Part shown: in pieces, positions 1-12,606 of the stretch
How the letters are laid out: every line of letters starts with the position of its first letter
Numbering within the stretch: position 1 is the stretch's first letter
Made by a program: the position numbers and the translations under genes
Source: Eriocheir sinensis
Taxonomy: Eukaryota > Arthropoda > Malacostraca > Decapoda > Varunidae
Direction of reading: 5' to 3'
Length of the DNA: 64,000 nucleotides
Assembly: GCF_024679095.1 (NCBI RefSeq)
Contig: NW_026111671.1
Location: 248,001 to 312,000, forward strand
Notes under the pieces: model-generated
What the model saw: only the letters and a program-made list of their open reading frames with translations
What the model was told of the DNA's origin: nothing
Databases searched by the model: none

Positions 1-2937
1 ATTTTGTATATATATTTTATATAAAATGTATTTGTTTTCATTTCATACAAATCTACATTATTTTATGTGTTTTTTGTACATGTATTTAAATACAAATTTA
101 ATTGGTTATATGTGTATTTTGTATATCTATTTTGTATGTATATTTTCATAGAAATTTACTCTATTTTATGAGTATTCGTATATATATTTTGATACAAATT
201 TACATTATTGATGTGTATTTTGCATATCTATTTCAATACAAATTTACTTTATTGTACGTGCATTTTGTATATTTATTTTAATACAAATTTAACTATTTTA
301 TATGTATTTTTTATATATTTTTATGCAAATATGCGTTATTATATGGATATTTTGCATCTTTATTTTCATACAAATTTATATTATTTTATTGATATTCTCT
401 TTATTTATTTTAATACGATTTAACATTATTCTATGTGTATTTTGTATATTTTTTTTATACATATTTACATTATTTAATGTTCATTTTGTATATATATTTT
501 ATCCAAATTTACATTATTTTATGTGTATTTGTTTATATATTTTCATACAAATTTACATTATTTTATGTGTTTTTTGTATATATATTTTTCTACGTATTTA
601 AATTATTTTATGTGTATTTTGTATATACATTTTCATAAAAAAATTACGTTATTTTATTGTGTGTATAAGTATATATTTTGATACAAATTTTATACAATTC
701 ATGTCATTTAATGTGTATTTGTATATATATTTTCATTCAAATTTATAATATTTTATGTGTATTTTTTCATATATTTCATTACAAATTTACCTTATTTTAT
801 GTTTATTTTGTATATTTATTTCACTCAATTTTAAATTATTTTATGTGTATATTTGTATTTGTATTTAGGTTATTTTATGTGTATTTTGTATATATATTTT
901 CATCCAAAATTACATTATTTTATTGATATTTTCTTAATTTAATTCGATACGAATTTAGATTATTTCATAGGTATTTTGTATACATATTTTTATACTCATT
1001 TACATTATCTAAAGTGTGTTTTGTATATATATTTTTATGCAAATTTATTTAATGTTAATTTTTGTACATATATTTTTATAGAAATTTGCGTTATTTTATG
1101 TATATAGTTTTATATAAATTTACGTTATTTCATGTGCATTTTGTATATTTATATTTATACAAATACACATTCTTTTATTGGTATATTGTTTATTTACATT
1201 TATACGAATTTACATTATTTTATGTGTATTTTGTTTACATTTTTTTATACGTATTTACTTAATATTATGTGTATTTTGTATATGTATTTTTATAGAAATC
1301 TACGTTATTTTATGTGTATTCGTATATATATTTTGAAACAAATTTACATTATTTTATATGTATTTTGCATATCTATTTCAATACAAATTTACCTTATTGT
1401 ATGTGCATTTTGTATATTTATTTTAATACAAATTCAATAATTTTATGTGTATTTTGGTATCAATATTTTTATAAAAAATGCATCTTAATTTTCATACAAA
1501 TTTACATTATTTTATTAATATTCTGTGTATATATTTTGATACGATTTTACATTTTTCTATTTGTGTTTTGTATATATTTTTTTATACATATTTACATTAT
1601 TTAATGTGTATTTTGATTATATATTTCATACAAATTTACGTTATTATATGTGTATTTGTTTATATATTTTCTTTCAAATTTACATTATTTTATATGTATT
1701 TTGTATATGTATTTCAATACAAATTAACCTAATTTTATGTGTATTTTGTATATTTCTTTTCATACAAATTTGAATTATTTTTGTGTATTTTTGTATATAG
1801 TTTTATACAAATTAAGTTATTTTATGTACGGATTTACATTATTTAATGTGTGTTTTGTATATATATTTTTATCCAAAGTTACTTTATTTTACGTTCATTT
1901 TTGGACATATATTTTTATGGAAATTAGCGTTATTTTATATGTATTTGTATATGTTTTCTCATACAAATTTACTTTATTTTATTGATATTTTGTTTATTTA
2001 GTTTGATACGAATTACATGATTATATGTGTATTTTGTACATATTTTTTATACGTATTTACATTACTTAATGTGTATTTTGTTTATATATTTTTAAACAAA
2101 TTTACGTTATTATATGTATTTTTATAAATATTTTGATACAAATTTACATTATTTTATGTATTTTCTATATACATTTCAATTCAAATTTAGCTTATTTTAT
2201 CTGTATTTTGTATATCTATTTTCATACGAATTTAATAACTTCTGTGTAATTTTGTATATAGTTTTATAAAAATTTACGTTATTTTATGTGTATTTTGTAT
2301 ATTTATATTTATACAAATACACATTCTTTTATTGGTATTTTGTTTATTTATTTTGATACGAATTTACATTATTTTATGTGTATTTTGTATACATTTTCTT
2401 ATACGTATTTACTTCATTTTATGTGTATTTTGTATATATATTTTTATACAAATCCACGTTATTTTATGTGTATTCGTATATATATTTTGAAACAAATTTA
2501 CATTGTTTTATATGTATTTTGCATATCTATTTCAATACAGATTTACCTTATTGTATGTGTATTTTGTATATTTATTTTAATACAAATTAATTTTTTCATG
2601 TGTATTTTGGTATATGTATTTTTATAAAAAAATGCGTTATTTAATGGGTATATTGCATCTTTATTTTCATACAAATTTACATTGTTTTATTAATATTCAG
2701 TGTATTTATTTTGATACGATTTTACATTATTCTATTTGTGTTTTGTATATATTTTTTTATACATATTTACATTATTTAATGTGTATTTTGTATATTTTAA
2801 AACAAATTTACGTTCCTTCATGCGCATCTGTTAAAATATTTTGATACAAATTTACCTTATTTTATGTATTTTGTATATATATTTTAATACAAATTTAGTT
2901 TATTATATGTATATTTTGTATATCTATTTTCATTCGT
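1..2937 (+). repeat. AT-rich 45-bp satellite, block 1 (T-rich strand +)
   Basis: About 65 tandem monomers of 43-47 bp, each built from a TTTACATTATTTTATG-like half followed by a TTTTGTATATATATTTT-like half. The block continues beyond the left edge of the window. It is the left part of the direct duplication whose second copy starts at 46423. Its first 430 bp also match 12600-13040 inverted. The sequence GCGCAT at 2822-2827 is an empty equivalent of the site occupied by the retrotransposon at 33467. The block ends where TTTTCATTCG meets TATCAAAATAAATAAAC. Open frames in it follow the 15-codon monomer period and are not taken as genes. Confidence 0.93.
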
Positions 2938-4722
2938 ATCAAAATAAATAAACAAAATAGCAATAAAATAATGTAAATTTGTATGAGAAAACATATACAA
3001 ATACACATAAAATAACGCAAATTTCTTAAAAAATATATTTACAAAAATGCACATAAAATAAAGTAAATTTGCATAAAAATATTTATACAAAACACACATT
3101 AAATTATGTAAATGCGTACATAAAATAACCTAAATTTGTATAAAACTATATACAAAAATACACAAAATTTTTAAAAATTTGTATGAAAAGAAATATACAA
3201 AATACACATAAAATTAGGTAAATTTGTATTGAAATACATATACAAAATACACATAAAATAATGTAAATTTGAATGAAAATATATAAACAAATACACTTAA
3301 AATAACGTAAATTTGTATAAAATATATATGCAAGATACACATTAAATAATGTAAATGTGTATAAAAAAATGTATACAAAAAAGAAATAGAATAATGTAAA
3401 ATCCTATCAATATAAATACACAGAATATCAATAAAATAATGTAAATTTGTATGAAAAGAAAGATGCAAAATTCCCATAAAACAGCGCATTTTTTATAAAA
3501 ATATATATATACCAAAATACACATAAAATATTTAAATTTGTATTGAAATAAATATACAAAATGCATATACAGTAAGGTAAATATGTATTGAAAGAGATAT
3601 TCAAAAATACATATAAAACAAAGTTAATATGTTTCAAAATATATATACGAATACACATAAAATAACATAGATTTCTATAGAAATATATATACAAAATACA
3701 CATGATATTATGTAAATACGTATAAAAATATATATACAAAATACATATCTAGGTAAATTCGTGTCAAAATAAATAAACAAAATATTATGAAAAGAATGTG
3801 TATTTGCATGAAAATAAATAATAGATAATAAATTTGTATGAAATATATATGCAAGATACACATTAAATAATGTAAATATGTAAAAAAAATATATATATAT
3901 ATATATACAAAAAACAAATAGAATAATGTGAAATCGTAGCAAAATAAATACACCGAATATTAATAAAATAATGTAAATTTGTATGAAAATAAAGATGCAA
4001 AATTCCCATCAAATAGCGCACTTCTTATAAAAATATATATACCAAAATACACATAAAATATTTAAATATGTATTGAAATAAATATACAAAATGCACATAC
4101 AATAAGGTAAACTTGTATTGAAAGAGATATGCAAAAATACATATAAAACAATGTAAATTTGTTTCAAAATATATATACGAATACACATAAAATAACGGCG
4201 ATTTCTATAAAAATATATATACAAAATACACATAAAATTAAGTAAATACGTATAAAAATAGATATGAAAAATACACAGAATAATGTAAAATTGTTTAAAA
4301 AAAAATAAACAGAATATAAATAAAATAATGTAAATTTGAATGAAAATAAAAATGCAAAATACCCATAAAATAAAGCATATTTTTATAAAAATACATTTAC
4401 AAAAATACACATAGCATAATTAAATTTGTATTAAAATTAATATACAAAATGCATATACAATAAGGTAAATTTGTATTGAAAAAATATGCAAAATACACAT
4501 AAAACAGTGTAAATTTATTTCAAAATCTATATACGAATACTCATAAATCAACGTAGATTTCTATAGAAATATATATACAAAATACACATCAAATGATGTA
4601 AACACGTATAAAAATATATATATAAAATACACATTAAATAATGTAAATTCGCGTCAAAATAAATAAACAAAATATCAATAAAAGAATGTGTATTTGTATG
4701 AAAATAGATATACAATATACAT
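2938..4722 (-). repeat. Satellite block 2 (T-rich strand -)
   Basis: About 40 monomers in the opposite orientation, so the given strand is A-rich. The marker AATAATAGATAATAAATT at 3806-3833 identifies a 12-monomer cycle. The stretch from about 4128 to 4722 recurs in the same orientation at 22134-22738, 30600-31320 and 50555-51148. Its right end is the junction GATATACAATATACATG followed by TTATTTCATG. Confidence 0.9.
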
Positions 4723-5005
4723 GTTATTTCATGTCTATTCGTATATATATTTTGAAACAAATTTACACTGTTTTATTTGTATTTTGCGTTTTTTTTCAAT
4801 ACAAATTTACCTTTTTGTATGTGTGCATTATGTATATTAATTTTAATACAAATTTAATTATTCTATGTGTATTTTTGTATATGTATTTAAAAAAAAATGC
4901 TTTATCTTATGGGTATTTTGCATCTTTATTTTCATACAAATTTAAATTATTTTATTGATATTCTGTGTACTTATTTTGATACGATTTTACATTATTCTAT
5001 GTATA
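4723..5005 (+). repeat. Satellite block 3 (+)
   Basis: About six T-rich monomers. The block includes the unusual TTTGTATTTTGCG variant followed by a T run. It is copied at 51149-51433. It ends abruptly within CTATGTATAAC, where orientation flips. Confidence 0.85.
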
Positions 5006-5072
5006 ACAAAAATAAATATATACAAAAATACACAAAAATAATTTAAATTTGTTTGAAAATAGATATGCAAGA
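5006..5072 (-). repeat. Satellite block 4 (-), very short
   Basis: Only about 1.5 monomers in A-rich orientation, wedged between two T-rich blocks. The same tiny inversion is present at 51434-51500, so it is older than the 46.4-kb-spaced duplication. Confidence 0.8.
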
Positions 5073-5700
5073 TATGTGTATTTTGTATATATATTTCAAT
5101 TCAAATTTAGCTTATTTTGAGTGTATTTTGTATATATTTTCGTACAAATTTAATTACTTCTGTGTATTTTTGTATATAGTTTTATATAAATTTACGTTAT
5201 TTTATGTGTATTTTGTATATTTATATTTATACAAATACACATTCTTTTATTGGTATTTTGTTTATTTATTTTGATACGAATTTACATTATTTTATGTGTA
5301 TTTTGTATACATTTTTTTATACGTATTTACCTCATTTTATGTGTATTTTGTATATATATTTTTACAGAAATCTACGTTATTTTATGTGTATTCGTATATA
5401 TATTTTGAAACAAATTTACATTGTTTTATATGTATTTTGCATATCTATTTCAATACAAATTTATCTTATTGTATGTGTTTTTTGTATATTTATTTTAATA
5501 CAAATTTAATTTTTTGATGTGTATTTTGGTATATATATTTTTATAAATAAAAAAATGCGTTATTTTATGGATATTTTGCTTCTTTATTTTCATACAAATT
5601 TACATTATTTTATTAATATTCTGTGTATTTATTTTGATACGATTTTACATTATTCTATTTGTGTTTTGTACATATTTTTTTATACAAATTTACGTTTTTT
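5073..5700 (+). repeat. Satellite block 5 (+)
   Basis: About 14 monomers that begin inside GATATGTGTATTTTG. They carry the consecutive variants ending GAAACAAATTTACATTG, CAATACAAATTTA and TTTATAAATAAAAAAATGCG. Copied at 51501-52130. The right end is a T-run/A-run junction in front of TATAAAATTATTGATACC. Confidence 0.87.
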
Positions 5701-6340
5701 TATAAAATTATTGATACCAAAATACACATAAAATATTTCAAATTGTATTAAAATAAATATACAAAATGCACATACAATAAGGTAAATTTGTATTGAAATA
5801 GATATGCAAAATACATATAAAATAATGTAAATTTGTTTCAAAATATATATACGAATACACATAAAATAACGTAGATTTCTATAAAAATACATATACAAAA
5901 TACATATAAAATTAAGTAAATACGTATAAAAAAATGTATACAAAATACACATAATATAATGTAAATTCGTATAAATGTAAATAAACAATATACCAATAAA
6001 AGAATGTGTATTTGTATAAATATAAATATACAAAATGCACATAAAATAACGTAAATTTATATAAAACTATATACATAAAATAACGCAAATTTCTATAAAA
6101 ATATATGTACAAAAATGAACATAAAATAAATTTGCATAAAAATATATATACAAAACACACATTAGATAATGTAAATGAGTATAAAAATATGTATAGAAAA
6201 TACCTATGAAATAATCTAAACTCGTATCGAATTAAATTAAGAAAATACCAATAAAATAATGTAATTTTGGATGAAAATATCAATACAAAATACACATAAA
6301 ATAACCTTAATACAAATACAAATATAAACACAAAATATTG
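5701..6340 (-). repeat. Satellite block 6 (-)
   Basis: About 14 monomers in A-rich orientation, copied at 52131-52768. The forward version of this monomer order is found at 1020-1440, 8250-8620 and 22900-23340. Confidence 0.87.
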
Positions 6341-7117
6341 CATTTTTTATATACATTTCAATTAAAATTTAGCTTATTTTATCTGTATTTTGTATATCTA
6401 TTTTCATACGAATTTAATTACTTCTGTGTATTTTTGTATAGTTTTATACAAATTTACGTTATTTTATGTTTTTTTTTGTATATTTATATTTATACAAATT
6501 CACATTCTTTTATTGGTATTTTGTTTATTTATTTTGGTACGAATTTACATTATTTTATGTGTATTTTGTATACATTTTCTTATACGTATTTATTTCATTT
6601 TATGTGTATTTTGTATATATATTTTTAAAAAAATCTACGTTATTTTATGTGTATTCGTATATATATTTTGAAACAAATTTACATTGTTTTATATGTATTT
6701 TGCATATCTATTTCAATACAGATTTACCTTATTGTATGTGTATTTTGTATATTTATTTTAATACAAATAAATTTTTTCATGTGTATTTTGGTATATATAT
6801 TTTTATAAAAAATGCGTTATTTAATGGGTATTTTGCATCTTTATTTTCATACAAATTTTCATTGTTTTATTAATATTCTGTGTATTTATTTTGATACGAT
6901 TTTACATTATTCTTTTTGTGTTTTGTATATATTTTTTTTATACATATTTACATTATTTAATGTGTATTTTGTATATTTTAAAACAAATTTACGTTATTTT
7001 ATGCGCATCGGTTAAAATATTTTGATACAAATTTACATTATTTTATGTATTTTGTATATATATTTCAATACAAATTTAGTTTATTTTATGTATATTTTGT
7101 ATATCTATTTTCATTCG
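6341..7117 (+). repeat. Satellite block 7 (+)
   Basis: About 17 T-rich monomers. GCGCAT at 7003-7008 followed by CGGTTAAAATATTTTG is an unoccupied version of the retrotransposon target, with one base change from the other copies. The right end is the same TTTTCATTCG/TATCAAAATAAATA junction seen at 2937, 49375 and 53545. Confidence 0.88.
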
Positions 7118-7676
7118 TATCAAAATAAATAAACAAAATAGCAATCAAATAATGTTAATTTGTATGAGAAAACATATACAAATACACATAAATTAACTAG
7201 AATAATGTAAAATCGTATCAAAATAAATACACAGAATATCAATAAAATAATGTAAATTTGTATGAAAATAAAGATGCAAAATTCCCAAAAATTATCGCAT
7301 TTTTTATAAAAATATATTTACCAAAATACACATAAAATATTTAAATTTGTATTGAAATAAATATACAAAATGCATATACAGTAAGGTAAATTTGTATTGA
7401 AAGAGATATTCAAAAATACATATAAAACAATGTAAATCTGTTTCAAAATATATATACGAATAAACATAAAATAAAGTAGATTTCTATAGAAATATATATA
7501 CAAAATACATATGAAATTATGTAAATACGTATAAAAATATATATACAAAATACATATCAAATAATGTAAATTCGTGTCAAAATAAATGAACAAAATATCA
7601 TGAAAAGAATGTTTATTTGTATGAAAATAGATAATAGATAATAAATTTGTATAAAATATATATGCAAGATACACAT
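7118..7676 (-). repeat. Satellite block 8 (-) with duplication breakpoint
   Basis: About 12 A-rich monomers. The long direct match with the 46-53 kb region stops at 7197 within CATAAATTAAC. After that the sequence continues with a different monomer (TAGAATAATG). The 12-monomer cycle marker lies at 7630-7651. Orientation flips at ACACATATATTTAC. Confidence 0.86.
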
Positions 7677-10235
7677 ATATTTACATTATTTAATGTTAAT
7701 TTTGTACATATTTTTTATCCAAATTTACATTATTTGATGTATATTTGTTTATATATTTTCATACATATTTACACTATTTTATGTGTTTTTTGTATATATA
7801 TTTTTCTACGTATTTAAACTATTTTATGTGTATTTTGTAAATACATTTTCATAAAAAAATTACGTTATTTTATTGTGTGTATAAGTATATATTTTGATAC
7901 AAATTTTATACAAATTCATGTTATTTAATGTGTATTTGTATATATATATTTTCATACAAATTTATATTATTTAATGTGTATTTTTTCATATATTTCATTA
8001 CAAATTTACCTTATTTTATGTTTATTTTGTATATTTATTTCATTCAATTTTAAATTATTTTATGTGTATATTTGTATTTGTATTTAGGTTATTTTATGTG
8101 TATTTTGTATATATATTTTCATCCAAAATTACATTATTTTATTGGTATTTCTTAATTTAATTCGATACGAATTTAGATTATTTCATAGGTATTTTGTATA
8201 CATATTTTTATACTCATTTACATTATCTAATGTGTGCTTTGTATATATATTTTTATGCAAATTTATCTAATGTTCATTTTTGTACATATATTTTTATAGA
8301 AATTTGCGTTATTTTATGTATATAGTTTTATATAAATTTACGTTATTTTATTTGCATTTTGTATATTTATATTTATACAAATACACATTCTTTTATTGGT
8401 ATATTGTTTATTTACATTTATACGAATTTACATTATTTTATGTGTATTTTGTATACATTTTTTATACGTATTTACTTAATTTTATGTGTATTTTGTATAT
8501 GTATTTTTATAGAAATCTACGTTATTTTATGTGTATTCGTATATATATTTTGAAACAAATTTACATTATTTTATATGTATTTTCCATATCTATTTCAATA
8601 CAAATTTAAATTATTTTTTGTGTATTTTTGTATAGAGTTTTATTCAAATTTACAATATTTTATGTGTATTTTGTATATCTATTTTCATACAAATACATAT
8701 TCTTTTATTGATATTTTGTTTATTTATTTTGATGAGAATTTACATTATTTAATGTGTATTGTGTATATATATTTTTATACGTATTTACGTCATTTCATGT
8801 GTATTTTGTATATATATTTCTATAGAAATATACGTTATTTTATGTGTATTCGTATATATATTTTGAAACAAATATACATTGTTTTATGTGCATTTTGCAT
8901 ATTTTTTCAATACAAATTTACCTTATTGTACGTGCATATTGTATATTAATTTTAATACAGATTTAGCTATTCTATGTGTATTTTTCTATATATATTTTTA
9001 TAAAAATATGCTTTATTTTATGGGTATTTTGCATCTTTATTTTCATACAAAATTACATTATTTTATTGATATTCTGTGTATTTATTTTGATACGATTTTA
9101 CATTATTCTATGTATATTTTGTATATCTATTTTAATACCAATGTACGTTATTTTATGTGAATTTGTTTTCATTTCATACAAATTTACATTATTTTATGTG
9201 AATTTTGTACATGTATTTAAATACAAATTTACCTTATTGTATGTGCATTTTGTATATTTATTTTAATACAAGTTCAAATATTTTATGTGTATTTTGGTAT
9301 CAATAATTTTATAAAAAAATGTGTTATTTTATAGGTATTTTGCACCTTAATTTTCATTTTATATGTACTTTGTATATATATTTTTATACGCTCTTACATT
9401 ATTTAATATTTATTTTGAATATAATTTTTTATACAAATTCATGGTATTTTATGTGTATTTGTATATATATTTTCATATAACTTTACATTATTGTATGTGT
9501 ATTTTGTACATATATTTTATTACAAATCTACCTTATTTTATGTTTATTTTGTATGTGTATTTTGTATATTTATATTTATCCAAATACACATTCTTTTATT
9601 GTTATTTTGTTTATCTATTTTAATTCGAATTTACATTATTTTATGTGTATTTTGAATACATTTTTTTATACGTATTTTCTTAATTTTATGTGTATTTTGT
9701 ATATAAATTTTTATAGAAATCTACGTTTTTTTATTTGTATTCGTAAATATATTTTGAAACAAATTTACATTGTTTTATATGTATTTTTGCATATCTCTTT
9801 CAATACAAATTTATCTTATTGTATATGCATTTTGTATATTTATTTCAATACAAATTTAAAAATTTTATGTGTATTTTGGTATATATATTTTATAAGAAAT
9901 GCGCTATTTTATGGGAATTTTGCATCTTTATTTTCATACAAATTTACATTATTTTATTAATATTCGGTGTATTTATTTTGATACGATTTTACATTATTCT
10001 ATTTGTTTTTTGTATATACTTTTTTAATACATATTTACATTATTTAATGTGTATCTTGCATATATATTTTATACAAATTTATTATCTATTATCTATTTTC
10101 ATACAAATACACATTCTTTTCATGATATTTTGTTTATTTATTTTGACACGAATTTACATTATTTGATATGTATTTTGTATATATATTTTTATACGTATTT
10201 ACATAATTTCATATGTATTTTGTATATATATTTAA
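7677..10235 (+). repeat. Satellite block 9 (+)
   Basis: About 57 monomers in two parts. Positions 7677 to about 8610 are a direct copy of roughly 460-1400 (offset about 7.2 kb). From 8635 onwards the sequence is the left arm of a large inverted repeat whose partner ends at 21596. The 12-monomer marker TTATCTATTATCTATT is at 10079-10096. The block ends at TTTAATAGATATTC. Confidence 0.9.
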
Positions 10236-11096
10236 TAGATATTCAAAATACACATAAAATAACCTAAATTTGTATCAAACTATATACAAAAATACACAAA
10301 ATATTTTAAATTTGTATGAAAATAAATATACAAAATACACATAAATTAGGTAAATTTGTATGGAAATACATATACAAAATACACATAAAATAATGTAAAT
10401 TTGAATGAAAATACATAAACAAATACACTTAAAATAACGTAAATTTGTAAAAAAAAATATATACAAAACACAAATAGAATAATGTAAAATCGTATCAAAA
10501 TAAATACACAGAATATTAATAAAATAATGTAAATTTGTATGAAAATAAAGAGGCAAAATACCCATAAAATAACGCATTTTTTTTATTTCTAAAAATATAT
10601 ATACCAAAATACACATAAAAAAATTAGATTTGTATTAAAATAAATATATAAAAAACACATACAATAAGGTAAATTTGTATTGAAACAGATACGCAAAATA
10701 CATATAAAGCAATATAAATTTGTTTCAAAATATGTATACGAATACACATAAAATAACGTAGATTTCTATAAATATATATATACAAAATACACATAAAATG
10801 AAGTAAATACGAATAAAAAAATGAATACAAAATACACATAAAATAATGCAAACTCGTATCAAAATAAATAAACAAAATACCAATAAAAGAATGTGTATTT
10901 GTATAAATATAAATATACAAAATACACATAAAATAACGTAAATTTATATAAAACTATATACATAAACACACAGAAGTAATTAAATTTGTATGAAAATAAA
11001 TACAAAATACACACAAAATAAGCTAAATTTGAATTGAAATATATATACAAAATACATGAAATAAAGTAAATTTGTATCAAAATATTTATACAAATA
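10236..11096 (-). repeat. Satellite block 10 (-)
   Basis: About 19 A-rich monomers within the left arm of the 8635/21596 inverted repeat. The matching region in the other arm is 19134-19996. From 10837 the sequence belongs to the first copy of the 324-bp tandem duplication. Confidence 0.88.
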
Positions 11097-11160
11097 CATA
11101 TGTATTTTGTATATATATTTTTATACGTATTTACATAATTTCATATGTATTTTGTATATA
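10837..11160 (+). repeat. 324-bp tandem duplication, unit 1
   Basis: Starts at CATAAAATAATGCAAACTCG and ends at TTTTGTATATA. By eye it is identical over its whole length to the next 324 bp. It contains one orientation flip at 11096. Confidence 0.94.
11097..11160 (+). repeat. Satellite block 11 (+), very short
   Basis: About 1.4 T-rich monomers at the end of the first 324-bp tandem unit. Its left junction is ACAAATACATATGTATTTTG. The block and its left junction recur identically at 11421-11484. Confidence 0.85.
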
Positions 11161-11420
11161 CATAAAATAATGCAAACTCGTATCAAAATAAATAAACAAA
11201 ATACCAATAAAAGAATGTGTATTTGTATAAATATAAATATACAAAATACACATAAAATAACGTAAATTTATATAAAACTATATACATAAACACACAGAAG
11301 TAATTAAATTTGTATGAAAATAAATACAAAATACACACAAAATAAGCTAAATTTGAATTGAAATATATATACAAAATACATGAAATAAAGTAAATTTGTA
11401 TCAAAATATTTATACAAATA
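11161..11420 (-). repeat. Satellite block 12 (-)
   Basis: About six A-rich monomers. They form most of the second copy of the 324-bp tandem duplication and read base for base like 10837-11096. Confidence 0.88.
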
Positions 11421-11484
11421 CATATGTATTTTGTATATATATTTTTATACGTATTTACATAATTTCATATGTATTTTGTATATA
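11161..11484 (+). repeat. 324-bp tandem duplication, unit 2
   Basis: Immediate head-to-tail copy of 10837-11160 with no difference seen. It is either a very recent duplication or an assembly error. Confidence 0.94.
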
Positions 11485-12595
11485 TATTTCTATAGAAATC
11501 TACTTTATTTTATGTGTATTCGTATATATATTTTCATATAAATTTACATTATTTTATGTGTATTTTGTACATATATTTCATTACAAATTTACCTTATTTT
11601 ATGTTTATTTTGTATGTGTTTTTTGTACATTTATATTTATACAAATACACATTCTTTAATTGGTATTTTGTTTATTTATTTTGTTTCGAATTTATATTAT
11701 TTTATGTGTATTTTGTTTACATTTTTTTATACGTATTTACCTAATTTGATGTGTTTTTTGTATATATATTTTTATAGAAATCTACGTTATTTTATGTGTA
11801 TTCGTATATATATTTTGAAACAAATTTACTTTGTTTTATATGTATTTTTGCATATCTCTTTCAATAGAAGTTTACCTTATTGTATGTGCATTTTGTACAT
11901 TTATTTTAATACAAATTTAAATATTTTATGTGTATTTTGGTATATATATTTTTATAAGAAATGCGCTATTTGATGGGAATTTTGCATCTTTATTTTCATA
12001 CAAATTTACATTATTTTATTAATATTCGGTGTATTTATTTTGATACGATCTTATATTATTCTTTTTGTTTTTTGTATATATATTTTTTATACATAATTAC
12101 ATTATTTAATGTATATCTTGCATATATATTTCATACAAATTTATTATCTATTATTTATTTTCATACAAATACACATTCTTTTCATGATATTTTGTTTATT
12201 TATTTTGACACGAATTTACATTACTTAATTTGTATTTTATATATATATTTTTATACGTATTTACATAATTTCATGTGTATTTTGTATATATTTTTCTATA
12301 GAAATCTACGTTATTTTATGTGTATTCGTATATATATTTTGAAACAAATTTACAATGTTTTATTTGTATTTTGCGTTTTTTTTTTCAATACAAATTTACC
12401 TTATTGTATGTGTGCATTTTGTATATTAATTTTAATACAAATTTAATTATTCTATGTGTATTTTTGTATATGTATTTTTAAAAAAAAATATGCTTTATCT
12501 TATGGGTATTTTGTATCTTTGTTTTCATACAAATTTAAATTATATTAATTATTGTATATATATATACAAATTAATTAATTAATTATTGTATATAT
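11421..12595 (+). repeat. Satellite block 13 (+)
   Basis: About 26 T-rich monomers forming a 12-monomer cycle. The equivalent CGTTATTTTATGTGTATTCG motifs start at about 11784 and 12309, 525 bp apart. The cycle marker at 12138-12158 has one change (TTATTTATT). The block runs into an AT palindrome at 12545-12606. Confidence 0.88.
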
Positions 12596-12606
12596 ATATA
12601 CAAAAA
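12545..12606. repeat. AT-rich dyad at an inversion junction
   Basis: Two copies of the self-complementary TTGTATATATATATACAA flank TTAATTAATTAATTAA, which is itself palindromic. The segment sits exactly where the array flips from T-rich to A-rich. It can form cruciform or hairpin structures, which would fit an inversion or template-switch breakpoint. That role is an inference. Confidence 0.8.

Larger units (their letters stand above)
1..7197 (+). repeat. Segmental duplication D1, copy 1
   Basis: Runs through orientation blocks 1 to 8 and matches 46423-53621 in the same order and orientation, including all seven orientation switches and the 67-bp inverted patch. The offset is 46.42-46.44 kb, with small indels. 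The left end lies outside the window and the right end is at AATTAAC (7191-7197). Confidence 0.92.
8635..11160 (+). repeat. Inverted repeat I1, left arm
   Basis: 2.5 kb that matches 19071-21596 in reverse complement, with paired coordinates adding to about 30231. The arms share rare variants and their own internal orientation switches. The spacer is 7.9 kb. Confidence 0.92.

Noticed and set aside
2880..4720. AATAAA polyadenylation signals and TATA-box-like sites throughout the A-rich blocks
   Set aside because: They occur by composition in nearly every monomer (as in CAAAATAAATAAACAAA), so none can be assigned a regulatory role.
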